Assembly: GCF_047159865.1 (NCBI RefSeq)
Contig: NZ_AP038804.1
Coordinates: 1,922,001 to 1,986,000 of the forward strand
Length of the DNA stretch: 64,000 nucleotides
Reading direction: 5' to 3'
DNA from: JAIOSF01 sp047159865
Lineage (GTDB): Bacteria; Campylobacterota; Campylobacteria; Campylobacterales; Arcobacteraceae
Part shown: in pieces, positions 27,985-36,662 of the stretch
Numbering within the stretch: position 1 is the stretch's first letter
Layout: every line of letters starts with the position of its first letter
Made by a program: the position numbers and the translations under genes
Notes under the pieces: generated by a model
Databases searched by the model: none
What the model saw: only the letters and a program-made list of their open reading frames with translations
What the model was told of the DNA's origin: nothing

Positions 27985-28767
27985 GTGGAATTTTCTTCAT
28001 CTTTAACAATATTCAATAGTGATACACCTCTTTTACTTGAAAAAAGGATACAGCTGATCAATTATATTGAAGAAGCTGGTTCGATTAGTAAAGCTGCTAA
28101 AAAAGTTCCTATGAGTTATAAAACTGCATGGGATGCAATCACAGCTATGAATAACTTATGTCCAACAATAGTTGTTGAAAAAGTTACAGGTGGAGTTGGT
28201 GGTGGTGGTGCTAAAGTTACCCCTTATGGCAAAAATTTGGTACAAACATATTTTCGCCTTCAACAAGAACATAAAAAGTTTTTATCACAACTAACACAAA
28301 TGACAGATTTCAATACAGGTGTTTTGAAATCTTTAGAAAGGTTTTCTATGCAAATTAGTGCACGAAATAAGATTCAAGGAGTTGTTGAATCAATCGAAAA
28401 AGACACGGTAAACTCTTCTGTTTATATCAAGCTAAAAAGTGGACTTACTCTTGTGAGTGTTATTACAAATGGTGCTATTGATAACTTAGAGTTAGATATA
28501 GGTGATGATGTTGTGGCTATTATAAAATCTAGCTCTGTACTTGTGAGTACTGATATAAATCTTTCTATAAGTGCTAGAAATAAATTTCAAGGAGTTATTA
28601 CTGATATTATTCTAGGTGATATTAACTCAGAAATTTTAATAGATATAGGAAATGGTGATAAAATAGCTACAGTTATTACTAAAAGTTCAACTGAAAATCT
28701 TGATTTAAAAGTGGGCGATAGTGTACTGGCTATTATAAAATCATCTGATGTGATGATAGGAAAATAA
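27985..28767 (+). CDS. modE: ModE, molybdate-responsive transcriptional regulator
   Basis: A 260-aa regulator. Residues about 15-105 form a ModE-type winged helix-turn-helix: LLLEKRIQLINYIEEAGSIS, KAAKKVPMSYKTAWDAI, then a glycine-rich wing GGVGGGGAKVT. Two Mop/TOBE domains follow, each starting with SARNK(I/F)QG at about residues 129 and 196, and should bind molybdate or tungstate. The start is GTG at 27985 after TAAGGA. Two ModE-type palindromes lie directly upstream, so autoregulation of modE and the mod genes is likely. The modA gene starts 11 bases after the stop. Confidence 0.92.
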   Translation: MEFSSSLTIFNSDTPLLLEKRIQLINYIEEAGSISKAAKKVPMSYKTAWDAITAMNNLCPTIVVEKVTGGVGGGGAKVTPYGKNLVQTYFRLQQEHKKFLSQLTQMTDFNTGVLKSLERFSMQISARNKIQGVVESIEKDTVNSSVYIKLKSGLTLVSVITNGAIDNLELDIGDDVVAIIKSSSVLVSTDINLSISARNKFQGVITDIILGDINSEILIDIGNGDKIATVITKSSTENLDLKVGDSVLAIIKSSDVMIGK

Positions 28768-28778
28768 AGGAGATAGAG

Positions 28779-29528
28779 ATGTTAAAAAAAATAATTCTAG
28801 GAAGTTTATTGAGTTCGAGCGTTTTATTTGCTGGAACTATAAATATTGCAGTTGCTGCAAATGTAAGTTATGCTATAAACGAGTTAGTGGCTGAGTTTAA
28901 TCAAATCCATCCTGATACAAAAGTAAATGTTACTTTGGGAAGTAGTGGAAAACTTACAGCTCAAATAAGAAATGGAGCACCATATCAGCTTTTTATGTCT
29001 GCAAATATGAAGTATCCTCAAAGTTTGTATGATGATAATATTGCAGTTACACGACCTCTTGTATATGCACAAGGAAGTTTGGCATACTTTAGTAGCAAAA
29101 AATATGATTTTTCAAAAGGGATCAATCTCTTAGAAAATTCAAAGATATCGAAAATAGCAATAGCAAATCCAAAAACAGCACCATACGGAAAAGCAGCGGT
29201 TGAAGCTGTCAAAAATGCACAAATATATAATAGTGTTTTAGGAAAATTTGTATATGCTGAGTCTATTTCACAAACAGTATCGTATGCTCTTACAGCAGCA
29301 GATATAGGTTTTATAGCAAAGTCATCACTTTTTAGTCCAACAATGTCTCAGTACAACAAAAATGAAAACTGGGCAGATGTCGATCCAAAACTATACACTC
29401 CTATAAATCAAGGGATAGTTGTAGTGAAAAATGGTGAAAAAAATAATGAAGTAGCTTCTTTTTATACTTTTATGTTAGGTAAAAAAGCAAAACAAATAAT
29501 GAATGATTTTGGATATTTAGTTCCATGA
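28779..29528 (+). CDS. modA: ModA, molybdate/tungstate-binding periplasmic protein
   Basis: A 249-aa periplasmic binding protein for molybdate or tungstate. The signal peptide ends near VLFA. Oxyanion-binding segments of the family are visible: AANVSYAINELVAEF, TLGSSGKLTAQIRNGAPYQLFMSAN, and later IANPKTAPYGKAAVEAV and DIGFIAKSSL. GGAG at 28769-28772 serves as ribosome binding site before the ATG at 28779. The stop overlaps the next gene (ATGA). Whether it prefers molybdate or tungstate cannot be read from sequence. Confidence 0.93.
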   Translation: MLKKIILGSLLSSSVLFAGTINIAVAANVSYAINELVAEFNQIHPDTKVNVTLGSSGKLTAQIRNGAPYQLFMSANMKYPQSLYDDNIAVTRPLVYAQGSLAYFSSKKYDFSKGINLLENSKISKIAIANPKTAPYGKAAVEAVKNAQIYNSVLGKFVYAESISQTVSYALTAADIGFIAKSSLFSPTMSQYNKNENWADVDPKLYTPINQGIVVVKNGEKNNEVASFYTFMLGKKAKQIMNDFGYLVP

Positions 29529-29923
29529 ATAAACTCATAGCAACAGTTGCAAATATACAAAAATGTGATAGTTTGCATATAGTAAAGTTTGATTTTTGTG
29601 GTCAAACTTTTGCTATGATGAGTTTAGAACTCAATGAAACTATACAAATAGGAACAAAAGTATCTTTAGTTGTAAAACCTACACATATTGCATTGGGTAA
29701 AAATGTTGATGGGGAATTAAGCTATTCAAATCAACTTAAATGTGTTATTACAAGCATAGAAAATGGACAACTTTTAAGTAGTGTGAAATTGGCATTTTTT
29801 GATACTACTTTGGAGTCAATCATAACAGTAAATTCATCTAAAAAAATGAACTTACAAGTTGGAGATACTGTTACAGCTTTTATAAAAGCTAGCGATTTAT
29901 CTATAGGAAAAGTTGTCTTATGA
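29525..29923 (+). CDS. TOBE/Mop-domain molybdate-binding protein
   Basis: A 132-aa protein made of two Mop/TOBE-like halves: residues 1-62, ending THIALGK, and about 67-132, ending ASDLSIGK. Such proteins bind molybdate or tungstate and may store it or tune the transporter. The gene overlaps modA at its start and modB at its end (ATGA at both), so it is part of the operon. A similar small gene lies between modA and modB in Campylobacter jejuni, which supports the taxonomic inference. Confidence 0.85.
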   Translation: MNKLIATVANIQKCDSLHIVKFDFCGQTFAMMSLELNETIQIGTKVSLVVKPTHIALGKNVDGELSYSNQLKCVITSIENGQLLSSVKLAFFDTTLESIITVNSSKKMNLQVGDTVTAFIKASDLSIGKVVL

Positions 29924-30609
29924 TTGAGATACTGCAAACTATTGAGTTTGAACCTTTTTGGATATCTTTTAAGCTAGCAACGATTACTACCGTGATACTT
30001 TTTATTTTGTGTGTACCATTTGCTTGGTATCTTTCTCAAACAAAATCAAAAGCAAAACCTATTTTAGAAGCTATCACCGCTTTGCCACTTGTACTACCAC
30101 CTTCTGTCTTGGGCTTTTATATCCTTGTGATACTTTCACACAATTCTCCTATTGGGGCATTTTTTGAAGATACTTTTGGGATAAAATTAGTGTTTAATTT
30201 TACTGGTCTTATCATCGCTAGTTGTTTTTACTCACTCCCTTTTATGGTTCAGCCTATTCAAGGTGGCTTTGAGTCGATCAATAAAAATATGTTAGAAGCT
30301 AGTTATATAAGCGGAAAAAGTAAATTTGAAACTATCATCAAAGTCGCTTTACCAAATATGAAACCATCTTTGATGACAGCTATTATCATCACATTTGCAC
30401 ATACCGTTGGTGAGTTTGGAATAGTGTTGATGCTAGGAGGAAGTATCCCTGGAGAAACAAAAGTAGCTTCTGTTGCTATTTACGAGTTTGTAGAGATTAT
30501 GGACTATAACTCTGCCCATATTTATAGTGCTATAATGGTTCTTATCAGTTTTTTAGTACTTTTAAGTGTGTATATATTTAATGGCAAAATAAAAAAAGTT
30601 GGGTTTTAA
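29920..30609 (+). CDS. modB: ModB, molybdate ABC transporter permease
   Basis: A 229-aa inner-membrane permease. About five membrane helices are visible. Family marks are ALPLVLPPSVLGFYIL near the N-terminus, PFMVQPIQGGFESINKNMLEAS, the EAA loop SYISGKSKFETIIKVALPNM that docks the ATPase, and FAHTVGEFGIVLMLGGSIPGET. The start overlaps the TOBE gene stop. The ATPase gene modC, normally adjacent, starts 4.2 kb further on. Confidence 0.94.
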   Translation: MIEILQTIEFEPFWISFKLATITTVILFILCVPFAWYLSQTKSKAKPILEAITALPLVLPPSVLGFYILVILSHNSPIGAFFEDTFGIKLVFNFTGLIIASCFYSLPFMVQPIQGGFESINKNMLEASYISGKSKFETIIKVALPNMKPSLMTAIIITFAHTVGEFGIVLMLGGSIPGETKVASVAIYEFVEIMDYNSAHIYSAIMVLISFLVLLSVYIFNGKIKKVGF

Positions 30610-30636
30610 AACTAAATAGAGGTGTTAATATAGAAT

Positions 30637-30698
30637 AGTTTAGTAAAGTAGCTAAACTTTTTGTTTAGTTGGATAACTGTTTAGTCACTTAACTAAAC
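30637..30698. repeat. Cluster of inverted TTTAGT/ACTAAA motifs before the Septu-like pair
   Basis: Two inverted repeats lie in the 109-base gap after modB: AGTTTAG (30637-30643) with CTAAACT (30652-30658), and GTTTAGTT (30663-30670) with AACTAAAC (30691-30698). A further copy of GTTTAG lies between the arms of the second. They could be hairpins in a leader RNA, a weak terminator for modB, or operators for the following genes. AAGGA at 30709-30713 is the ribosome binding site of the ATPase gene. Confidence 0.55.
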
Positions 30699-30718
30699 AA
30701 TTTAAAAAAAGGATAAAG

Positions 30719-32140
30719 ATGGAACTAGTTTATTTATGGGTAGAAAAGTATAAAAATATAAAGAAACAAGGATTTAATTTTTCTCCTAGGTTTAAGTGTG
30801 AATATGATGAAGATACAAAAGAATTAACTATTGATGATAAAAGAAAAGATTATGTGAGTATCTTTCCTGATAATATAAATATTACTGCTATCGTTGGTGA
30901 GAATGGGAGTGGGAAGAGTAGTATTGTTGAACAAATATTAAATAAAATAGAGTTAAGTATTTTATTATACGAAAAAGATGGTATTTATTATATTTCAACA
31001 AACTTAAAAGATATCAATTGCAATAAAGACTATCAAAAAATAGAAAATAATTTTGAATATTTTTCTTATCTAAATTCTGATATTTTAAAAACAGCAAATA
31101 TAAGAAACTTTTCTGATTTCTTTAATTCTGCAACGCATATTTCAAATATTTATATAAAAAAATTTGCTGAAGGTTCAAATTCTGAAATTTTAAAACTAGA
31201 AAAACTTAAACAAGAAGTATATAAATCTATTTTTAAAACATTTACAGAAAAAATTGAGCTAAAGTTTAAATTCATTCCAATAAAGATAACAATATTTAAG
31301 AATAAAAAAAATATAGATAATTTAACTAAAGTAGAAATTGAATATCTAAATAGGTTAGAAAATAATCAAACACTTACTATTAAAGAATTTATGGTAAATT
31401 ATTTTGAAAATGTTGAAGATTTATTTTTTAATTTATTAAAGAATGAATGTATAAATATAGATTTACAAGATGAGGAAGAAAGAAATTTATTTGATTTAAG
31501 TCATGGTGAAAGAAGACAGTTTACAGATACAGTTTTTGTCTATGAAGAATTAATGAAAAAAAATGATGATTGTATTATTTTATTAGATGAACCTGATTTA
31601 GGGATTCATTCTAAGTGGCAAAAACAGTATATCAATGAATTAATAAATATATTTTCAACTTTAAATAAAAAGTTACATTTTATTATTACTTCTCATTCCC
31701 CATTTATTCTTTCTGATTTACCAGCAAAAAATGTAATATTTTTAAAAGATGGAAAACAAGAATATCCATTTAAAGAGAAACAAACTTTCGGTGCAAATAT
31801 ACACACACTTTTATCTGATGGGTTTTTTATGAGTGATGGACTTATGGGTGAGTTTGCAAAGGGGAAGATAGAAGAGATTAAAAAATTCTATGATGAAAAT
31901 AAAGATTTAAAAAAAGAAGATGTAAATTTTAATACTCAGAAAATTGATTATGAATCAAAAAAAGAAAGATTTAATCATATTCAATCAATAATAGGTGAGC
32001 CATTTTTAAAAACAGTTATAAAAAATTATTTAGATGAATTGGAACTTATATTTTTAGATAAAGATACTATTGATTTAGAGTTATCAAAAATAGAAGAGCG
32101 TAAATCGTATCTTGAGAAATTAAAAAATGCTAAAAATTAA
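30719..32140 (+). CDS. ptuA: PtuA-like AAA/ABC ATPase of a Septu-type system
   Basis: A 473-aa SMC/ABC-like ATPase. Walker A is GENGSGKSS starting at residue 60. The signature is LSHGERRQF, Walker B is ILLDEPD (Asp290-Glu291), and the H-loop ITSHSPFIL follows. The middle segment is long, charged and poor in alanine. The C-terminal 90 residues are helical and K/E-rich. The next gene is an HNH nuclease overlapping by 14 bases, the two-gene layout of Septu (PtuA-PtuB) anti-phage defence; related ATPase-HNH pairs also serve some retrons, but no reverse transcriptase is here. Base composition is more AT-rich than the flanking mod genes, which fits acquisition by transfer. Confidence 0.78.
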   Translation: MELVYLWVEKYKNIKKQGFNFSPRFKCEYDEDTKELTIDDKRKDYVSIFPDNINITAIVGENGSGKSSIVEQILNKIELSILLYEKDGIYYISTNLKDINCNKDYQKIENNFEYFSYLNSDILKTANIRNFSDFFNSATHISNIYIKKFAEGSNSEILKLEKLKQEVYKSIFKTFTEKIELKFKFIPIKITIFKNKKNIDNLTKVEIEYLNRLENNQTLTIKEFMVNYFENVEDLFFNLLKNECINIDLQDEEERNLFDLSHGERRQFTDTVFVYEELMKKNDDCIILLDEPDLGIHSKWQKQYINELINIFSTLNKKLHFIITSHSPFILSDLPAKNVIFLKDGKQEYPFKEKQTFGANIHTLLSDGFFMSDGLMGEFAKGKIEEIKKFYDENKDLKKEDVNFNTQKIDYESKKERFNHIQSIIGEPFLKTVIKNYLDELELIFLDKDTIDLELSKIEERKSYLEKLKNAKN

Positions 32141-33005
32141 TTATACTAATAATTTTGATAGAAATAAATATTGTGAAAAACTAGAAAAAAGTGAAACATT
32201 ATTCAATCAATATAAAAATGAAAAAATAGGAAAATTTGATACTTTATTTCAAGATATTAGTTTTAAATGTATTGTAATTGGAAAGTTTAATACAATACAA
32301 AAACTAAAAGAAAAAATAGGTACTTCTGATGATATAAAAAACAATAAATATATTCTAGAAGTATTTAACTATACGAAGTATCAATCAACGACTATAAAGC
32401 CTTTTTTTGAAGATAATCTTATTGTTTCTACTTGCTATTATTGTAATATTGATTTTGTAAATTCTTATAATACAGATGTTGGAAATAAAAATAAGTTTAC
32501 AATAGATCATTATTATGACAAAGCAACTTATCCATATCTTGGATTATCTTTATATAACTTTATTCCTTCTTGTTATACTTGTAATAGTAAGTTAAAAAAG
32601 AATAAAGAATTTAAAAATGTTGCTCCTAGTTCTAAATATTTTGACTTTGAACATAAAGTAAAATTCAAATTATTTCTAGATAAGGATTGTAAAAACTTAC
32701 ATGTGAAAGATAAAAAAGATATAGATATACCACTTAAAGAACAGTTCTCAAATGAATATGATAAATATATAGAAGTTTTTAAACTAAATGAAAGATACAA
32801 AGCTCATAAAGATATAGTATATGAGATGATAACAAAAGTAGAATTGTATCCAGAGAGTAGACTCAAAGAGTTACAATATTTAACAGGTATACCATTTCAA
32901 CAAATCAAAAAAGATATTTTCAATTTAAGTGATGAAGAAGATTTATCTAAAAAACCATTTTCTAAACTTATAAAAGATATAAGTGAAGAATTAAAATTAA
33001 CATAG
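32127..33005 (+). CDS. ptuB: PtuB-like HNH nuclease of a Septu-type system
   Basis: A 292-aa HNH endonuclease. The central fold is plain: a zinc pair Cys103-x2-Cys106 (CYYC), catalytic Asp127-His128 in TIDHYYDKATYP, Asn144 in LYNFIPSC, and a second zinc pair Cys149-x2-Cys152 (CYTCNSKLK). In Septu the HNH protein cuts DNA or RNA substrates when released or activated by the ATPase. The ATG at 32127 lies inside the end of the ATPase gene, so translation is probably coupled. The flanking N- and C-terminal regions are not recognised by eye. Confidence 0.8.
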   Translation: MLKINYTNNFDRNKYCEKLEKSETLFNQYKNEKIGKFDTLFQDISFKCIVIGKFNTIQKLKEKIGTSDDIKNNKYILEVFNYTKYQSTTIKPFFEDNLIVSTCYYCNIDFVNSYNTDVGNKNKFTIDHYYDKATYPYLGLSLYNFIPSCYTCNSKLKKNKEFKNVAPSSKYFDFEHKVKFKLFLDKDCKNLHVKDKKDIDIPLKEQFSNEYDKYIEVFKLNERYKAHKDIVYEMITKVELYPESRLKELQYLTGIPFQQIKKDIFNLSDEEDLSKKPFSKLIKDISEELKLT

Positions 33006-33013
33006 GAACAAAA

Positions 33014-33361
33014 ATGAAAAAAGAAAATTTATTGATAGTGATCTCAACGGATAATGTTGATAGTATATTAAAGTTTCCACTACTTTATGGTGGAGTTTCA
33101 CTTCCAAGAGGGTATTGGAAACGAGTACATATAATGTTTTGGGGTGCGTCTATAAAGTCTGTCGTAAAAACAAAAAAGATACAGAAAAAAGTAAAAGAGA
33201 TGATAAAAGATGGTGTAGAGTTTAGCTCTTGTATTGTGTGTGCACAAGAGTATAAAGCTGTCAAAAAATTAGAAAAAGTAGGAATAGTTTGTAATCATAC
33301 AGGCAAGCTTTTAAATAAAGCATTACAAAATGATAAGAGATGGTCTACTCTTACTGTGTAA
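33014..33361 (+). CDS. DsrE-like small protein
   Basis: A 115-aa protein resembling the DsrE/DsrF-like fold, a small Rossmann-like family linked to sulfur transfer and to many proteins of unknown role. It begins KKENLLIVISTDN, has a central VHIMFWGASIK strand-loop and a CIVCAQEY segment whose cysteines sit where DsrE-type proteins can carry sulfur, and ends in an unremarkable tail. AGGA at 33004-33007 precedes the ATG. It lies eight bases after the Septu-like nuclease gene, but I see no reason to make it part of that system. Confidence 0.65.
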   Translation: MKKENLLIVISTDNVDSILKFPLLYGGVSLPRGYWKRVHIMFWGASIKSVVKTKKIQKKVKEMIKDGVEFSSCIVCAQEYKAVKKLEKVGIVCNHTGKLLNKALQNDKRWSTLTV

Positions 33362-33415
33362 ATACACTATCATTTTACAATAAAATAAGATAACATATAA
33401 ATAAAAGGATAAAAA

Positions 33416-34846
33416 ATGAAAGTTCTTTTAACAGGCTCTACTGGATATATAGGTAGACGACTAAAACATAAATTACTAAAAGATAAAAGTGTCGAACTTA
33501 AACTTTTTGTTAGAAATAAAAATAGTCTTTCAAAAGAGGTCTTAAAAGATTTAGAAGTTATAGAGGGAGATACATTTGATAAAGATAAACTACGACTAGC
33601 TTTAAAAGATGTCGATACAGCTTACTACATGGTTCACTCTTTAAATAAAGAAAACTATAAAGACCTAGACAAAATATCAGCACAAAACTTTATAGATGTG
33701 GCAGAAGAGTGTGGTGTAAAAAGGGTGATATATCTAGGTGGTTTAGGAGTGAAAAATGACCTTACAAGTGAACATCTTCTAAGTCGAATAGAAACAGGAG
33801 AAGTACTTAGCTCATCTTCTACAGTTCAAACTATATGGATAAGAGCAGGGGTGATTATAGGGTCTGGTAGTACGAGTTTTGAAATCATTAGAAATCTTAC
33901 TGAAAAACTTCCTATCATGACAACACCAAAATGGGTGTATACAAAAGCTCAACCAATTGCTGTGCAAAATGTACTTGACTATTTATATGATTCTATTCGT
34001 TTAGAAACCAAAGAAAAACTCATCGTAGATATCGGAAGTGAAGAGCTCAGTTATAGAGATATGATGCAACAAACTGGAAAGGTACTGGGTCTTAAGAGGA
34101 TTTTGATACCTGTACCTTTTTTGACTATAAGTTTATCTTCTTATTGGTTGAACTTATTTACACCTGTTCCTTTTATCGTAGCAAAAGCACTTATTGAGGG
34201 TTTGAAGTCTGAGGTAACGATTCAAAATGATAATGCTAAAAAATATTTTCCACATATAAAACCTATCTCATTTAAAGATAGTGTACATAAGGCTATTGAA
34301 GAGATTAAAAACAACCAAGTTGTAAGTAGATGGAGTGATAATTGGGGTGTAAATTGGGACAAAGATCACGATAGAGAGATATCTGATGCTATTTTTGTGG
34401 ATCAAAAAATACTGAGTATAGAGGGTTTACAGAAGCAAGATGTCTATAAAACATTTACAAGTATTGGTGGAAAAAATGGCTGGTTTGCTTTTGATCTTTT
34501 ATGGGAGATAAGAGGACTTATCGATAAAATAATCGGTGGTGTTGGATTAAAAAGAGGACGCCGAGTACAAAATGAGTTACGAATAGGGGATAGTTTAGAT
34601 TTTTGGAAAGTTGCAGATATCAAAGAAAATGAAAGAATGCTACTATTAGCTCAGATGAAAGTACCTGGAACTGCTTGGTTAGAGTTCAAAATAGAAAATG
34701 ACACGCTCATCCAATCTGCATACTTTTATCCAAAAGGGGTATGGGGTAGATTGTATTGGTATAGTATGATTCCATTGCATTATTTTGTTTTTAATAATAT
34801 GATAAAAAATATAGTAAAAAAAGCTCAAAGAAAGAATATGAAATGA
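33416..34846 (+). CDS. NAD(P)-binding SDR-type oxidoreductase with DUF2867 domain
   Basis: A 476-aa two-part protein. Residues 1-290 are an atypical short-chain dehydrogenase/NmrA-like Rossmann domain with the dinucleotide motif GSTGYIG (7-13), DTAYYMVHSL and VKRVIYLGGLG. Residues about 320-476 match DUF2867, with a terminal hydrophobic segment around YWYSMIPLHYFVF. Such proteins are annotated as oxidoreductases, with unknown substrates. AAAGGA gives a good ribosome binding site and the stop overlaps modC (ATGA), so modC is read with this gene. The coupling to modC is odd for a protein with no known molybdate role. Confidence 0.82.
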   Translation: MKVLLTGSTGYIGRRLKHKLLKDKSVELKLFVRNKNSLSKEVLKDLEVIEGDTFDKDKLRLALKDVDTAYYMVHSLNKENYKDLDKISAQNFIDVAEECGVKRVIYLGGLGVKNDLTSEHLLSRIETGEVLSSSSTVQTIWIRAGVIIGSGSTSFEIIRNLTEKLPIMTTPKWVYTKAQPIAVQNVLDYLYDSIRLETKEKLIVDIGSEELSYRDMMQQTGKVLGLKRILIPVPFLTISLSSYWLNLFTPVPFIVAKALIEGLKSEVTIQNDNAKKYFPHIKPISFKDSVHKAIEEIKNNQVVSRWSDNWGVNWDKDHDREISDAIFVDQKILSIEGLQKQDVYKTFTSIGGKNGWFAFDLLWEIRGLIDKIIGGVGLKRGRRVQNELRIGDSLDFWKVADIKENERMLLLAQMKVPGTAWLEFKIENDTLIQSAYFYPKGVWGRLYWYSMIPLHYFVFNNMIKNIVKKAQRKNMK

Positions 34847-35700
34847 TAAAAATAGATATAAATAAAAAACTTCATGGTGCAAGTGGAGAGATGAATTTAG
34901 ATATTGATTTAAAAATACAAGAGGGTGATTTTGTGGCACTTGCTGGGCAAAGTGGAAGTGGGAAAACGACACTTTTGAGAATATTAGCAGGACTAGAAGA
35001 AGCTCAAGGAACTATAAAAGTTGGAGATGAAATTTGGCTTGACGATACAAAGTCTTTACCTGTCCAAAAAAGAAAAATAGGTTTTGTGTTCCAAGACTAT
35101 GCCCTTTTCCCAAATATGAGTGTGGAAGAAAATCTTTTATATGTCACAAAAGATACACTTCTAGCAGATAAACTTTTAGCTATCACTGAGTTAAGTGAGT
35201 TAAAAAATAGATTGCCAAATACTTTAAGTGGTGGACAAAAACAGCGTGTGAGTTTGTGTCGTGCTATGATGAATAAACCAAAACTACTTTTGATGGATGA
35301 GCCTTTATCTGCACTTGATCCAAATATGAGAACAAAGCTACAGCAAGAGATACTTACTTTGCACAAAGAGTTTGGAACGACTACAATTATGGTGAGTCAT
35401 GATCCTAGTGAGATATATCGTTTATCTTCAAGAGTTGTTATCTTGGATAATGGAAAGATTTTAAATGATGATACGCCAAAAGATATTTTGCTCAAAACAA
35501 GTGGTAGTGCAAAGTTTTCTTTTGAGGGTGAAATCCTTGATATTATAAAAGTTGATGTTATAAATATCGCTATAGTTTCAATTGGTCAGCAACTCGTTGA
35601 AGTAGTAGTAAGTGAAGATGAAGTGGAAAATCTAACAATAGGGGAAATTGTTACTATCAAAACCAAAGCATTTACCCCAATTATAGAAAAAATCTTATAG
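34843..35700 (+). CDS. modC: ModC, molybdate ABC transporter ATP-binding protein
   Basis: A 285-aa ABC ATPase with Walker A GQSGSGKTT, Q-loop FVFQDYALFP, signature LSGGQKQR, Walker B LLLMDEPLSALD and switch His in MVSHDP. A C-terminal TOBE domain (about 220-285) follows, which in ModC binds molybdate. It is shorter than ModC forms with extended regulatory parts, but complete. It is separated from modB by four unrelated genes and overlaps the SDR gene by four bases, so transcription probably comes from the upstream promoters. Confidence 0.9.
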   Translation: MIKIDINKKLHGASGEMNLDIDLKIQEGDFVALAGQSGSGKTTLLRILAGLEEAQGTIKVGDEIWLDDTKSLPVQKRKIGFVFQDYALFPNMSVEENLLYVTKDTLLADKLLAITELSELKNRLPNTLSGGQKQRVSLCRAMMNKPKLLLMDEPLSALDPNMRTKLQQEILTLHKEFGTTTIMVSHDPSEIYRLSSRVVILDNGKILNDDTPKDILLKTSGSAKFSFEGEILDIIKVDVINIAIVSIGQQLVEVVVSEDEVENLTIGEIVTIKTKAFTPIIEKIL

Positions 35701-35709
35701 TTTTACTCT

Positions 35710-35741
35710 ATAGAACTATTATTTTGATATAACAGTTCTAT
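35710..35741. terminator. Weak inverted repeat between convergent modC and the cyclase gene
   Basis: ATAGAACT (35710-35717) and AGTTCTAT (35734-35741) form an 8-bp stem with a 16-base loop, overlapping the last codons of the minus-strand gene. A TTTT tract lies at 35701-35704. The position between convergent genes fits a bidirectional terminator, but the stem is short and AT-rich. Confidence 0.35.
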
Positions 35742-36651
35742 TTCTTCCCTTATTTTTTGCTTCATATAAAGCGGTGTCTGATCTTGCTAGGGTATTTTCA
35801 ATATTGTCGTCATCTAAAGTCTGATCAAATTGTGCTACACCTATGCTTACTGTAAACTTGATAATTGCGTTGGAGTTTATTGTAAGTGATACTTTTTCTA
35901 TACTTTGTCTTACTTTTTCTGCCACTGTTACTGCATCTTGTATTGGGCAGTCTTGAAGTAACATAACAAATTCTTCTCCACCAAATCTAGCTGCTATATC
36001 ACTTTCTCTTATCTCTTGATTGATAAGATTTGCTGTAGTTATGATAACTTCATCTCCTACAAGATGCCCATAAGTATCATTTATTTTTTTAAAATTATCT
36101 ATGTCTAGTGTGAGTAAACTAAAGGGTAAATTGTTGTTTCTTTGTGAATATGCTTTTATTTTTTTTGATTGTTCTGCAAAGTATCTTCTGTTGAAAATAT
36201 GTGTTAAGGGATCTCTATGTGACATCTCAATGAGTTCTTGATTTGCCTCTTCTAGTTTATGGTTTATTTCACACATAAGAGTATTGTCATAAATATAAAT
36301 ACAAATATGCTTTTTTTCTATATCGTAGGGTAAAATTGTTATATCTTGTTGCATTGATTTAAAAGTTGTATTAGTAATATTACTTACAGGGATATCAATC
36401 AAGAATCTATTTGTATTGAGGCTTAAAAATGAGGGTGCATTTGTGACTAAAACAGTTTTTGCTTTTCGTTTGAGTTTTTTCTCATTTATGTATGGGAAAT
36501 AGTCACAAATATTTTTATTTATGATATCTTTTTCTTTTATTTTTGTAAATATCTCAAGCCAGTTATTCCATGCTAAGATATTTAAATTTTCATCAAGTAT
36601 TATGATTCCATTGTTGACAGTATTGAAAATAGTTTTGTTATCTATATTCAT
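35719..36651 (-). CDS. PAS-GGDEF diguanylate cyclase
   Basis: A 310-aa cytoplasmic protein. An N-terminal PAS-like domain (residues 1-125) begins with TVNNGIIILDENLNILAWNNW. A short helix leads into a GGDEF domain with DIDNFKKINDTYGH, active-site GGEEF at 224-228 and an intact inhibitory RxxD site (RESD, 215-218). It should make cyclic di-GMP. No transmembrane segment is seen. The ATG at 36649-36651 has an AAAGGG ribosome binding site and follows the CheC-like gene by 11 bases. It is the last gene of a three-gene operon divergent from the giant adhesin, so it may set the c-di-GMP pool that controls adhesion; that link is inferred. Confidence 0.88.
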   Translation of the reverse strand: MNIDNKTIFNTVNNGIIILDENLNILAWNNWLEIFTKIKEKDIINKNICDYFPYINEKKLKRKAKTVLVTNAPSFLSLNTNRFLIDIPVSNITNTTFKSMQQDITILPYDIEKKHICIYIYDNTLMCEINHKLEEANQELIEMSHRDPLTHIFNRRYFAEQSKKIKAYSQRNNNLPFSLLTLDIDNFKKINDTYGHLVGDEVIITTANLINQEIRESDIAARFGGEEFVMLLQDCPIQDAVTVAEKVRQSIEKVSLTINSNAIIKFTVSIGVAQFDQTLDDDNIENTLARSDTALYEAKNKGRNRTVISK

Positions 36652-36662
36652 ATTTTGCCCTT

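Noticed and set aside
30719..33005. A retron (reverse transcriptase with ATPase and HNH nuclease)
   Set aside because: The ATPase-HNH pair resembles the effector of some retrons, but there is no reverse transcriptase gene and no msr/msd-like DNA nearby.
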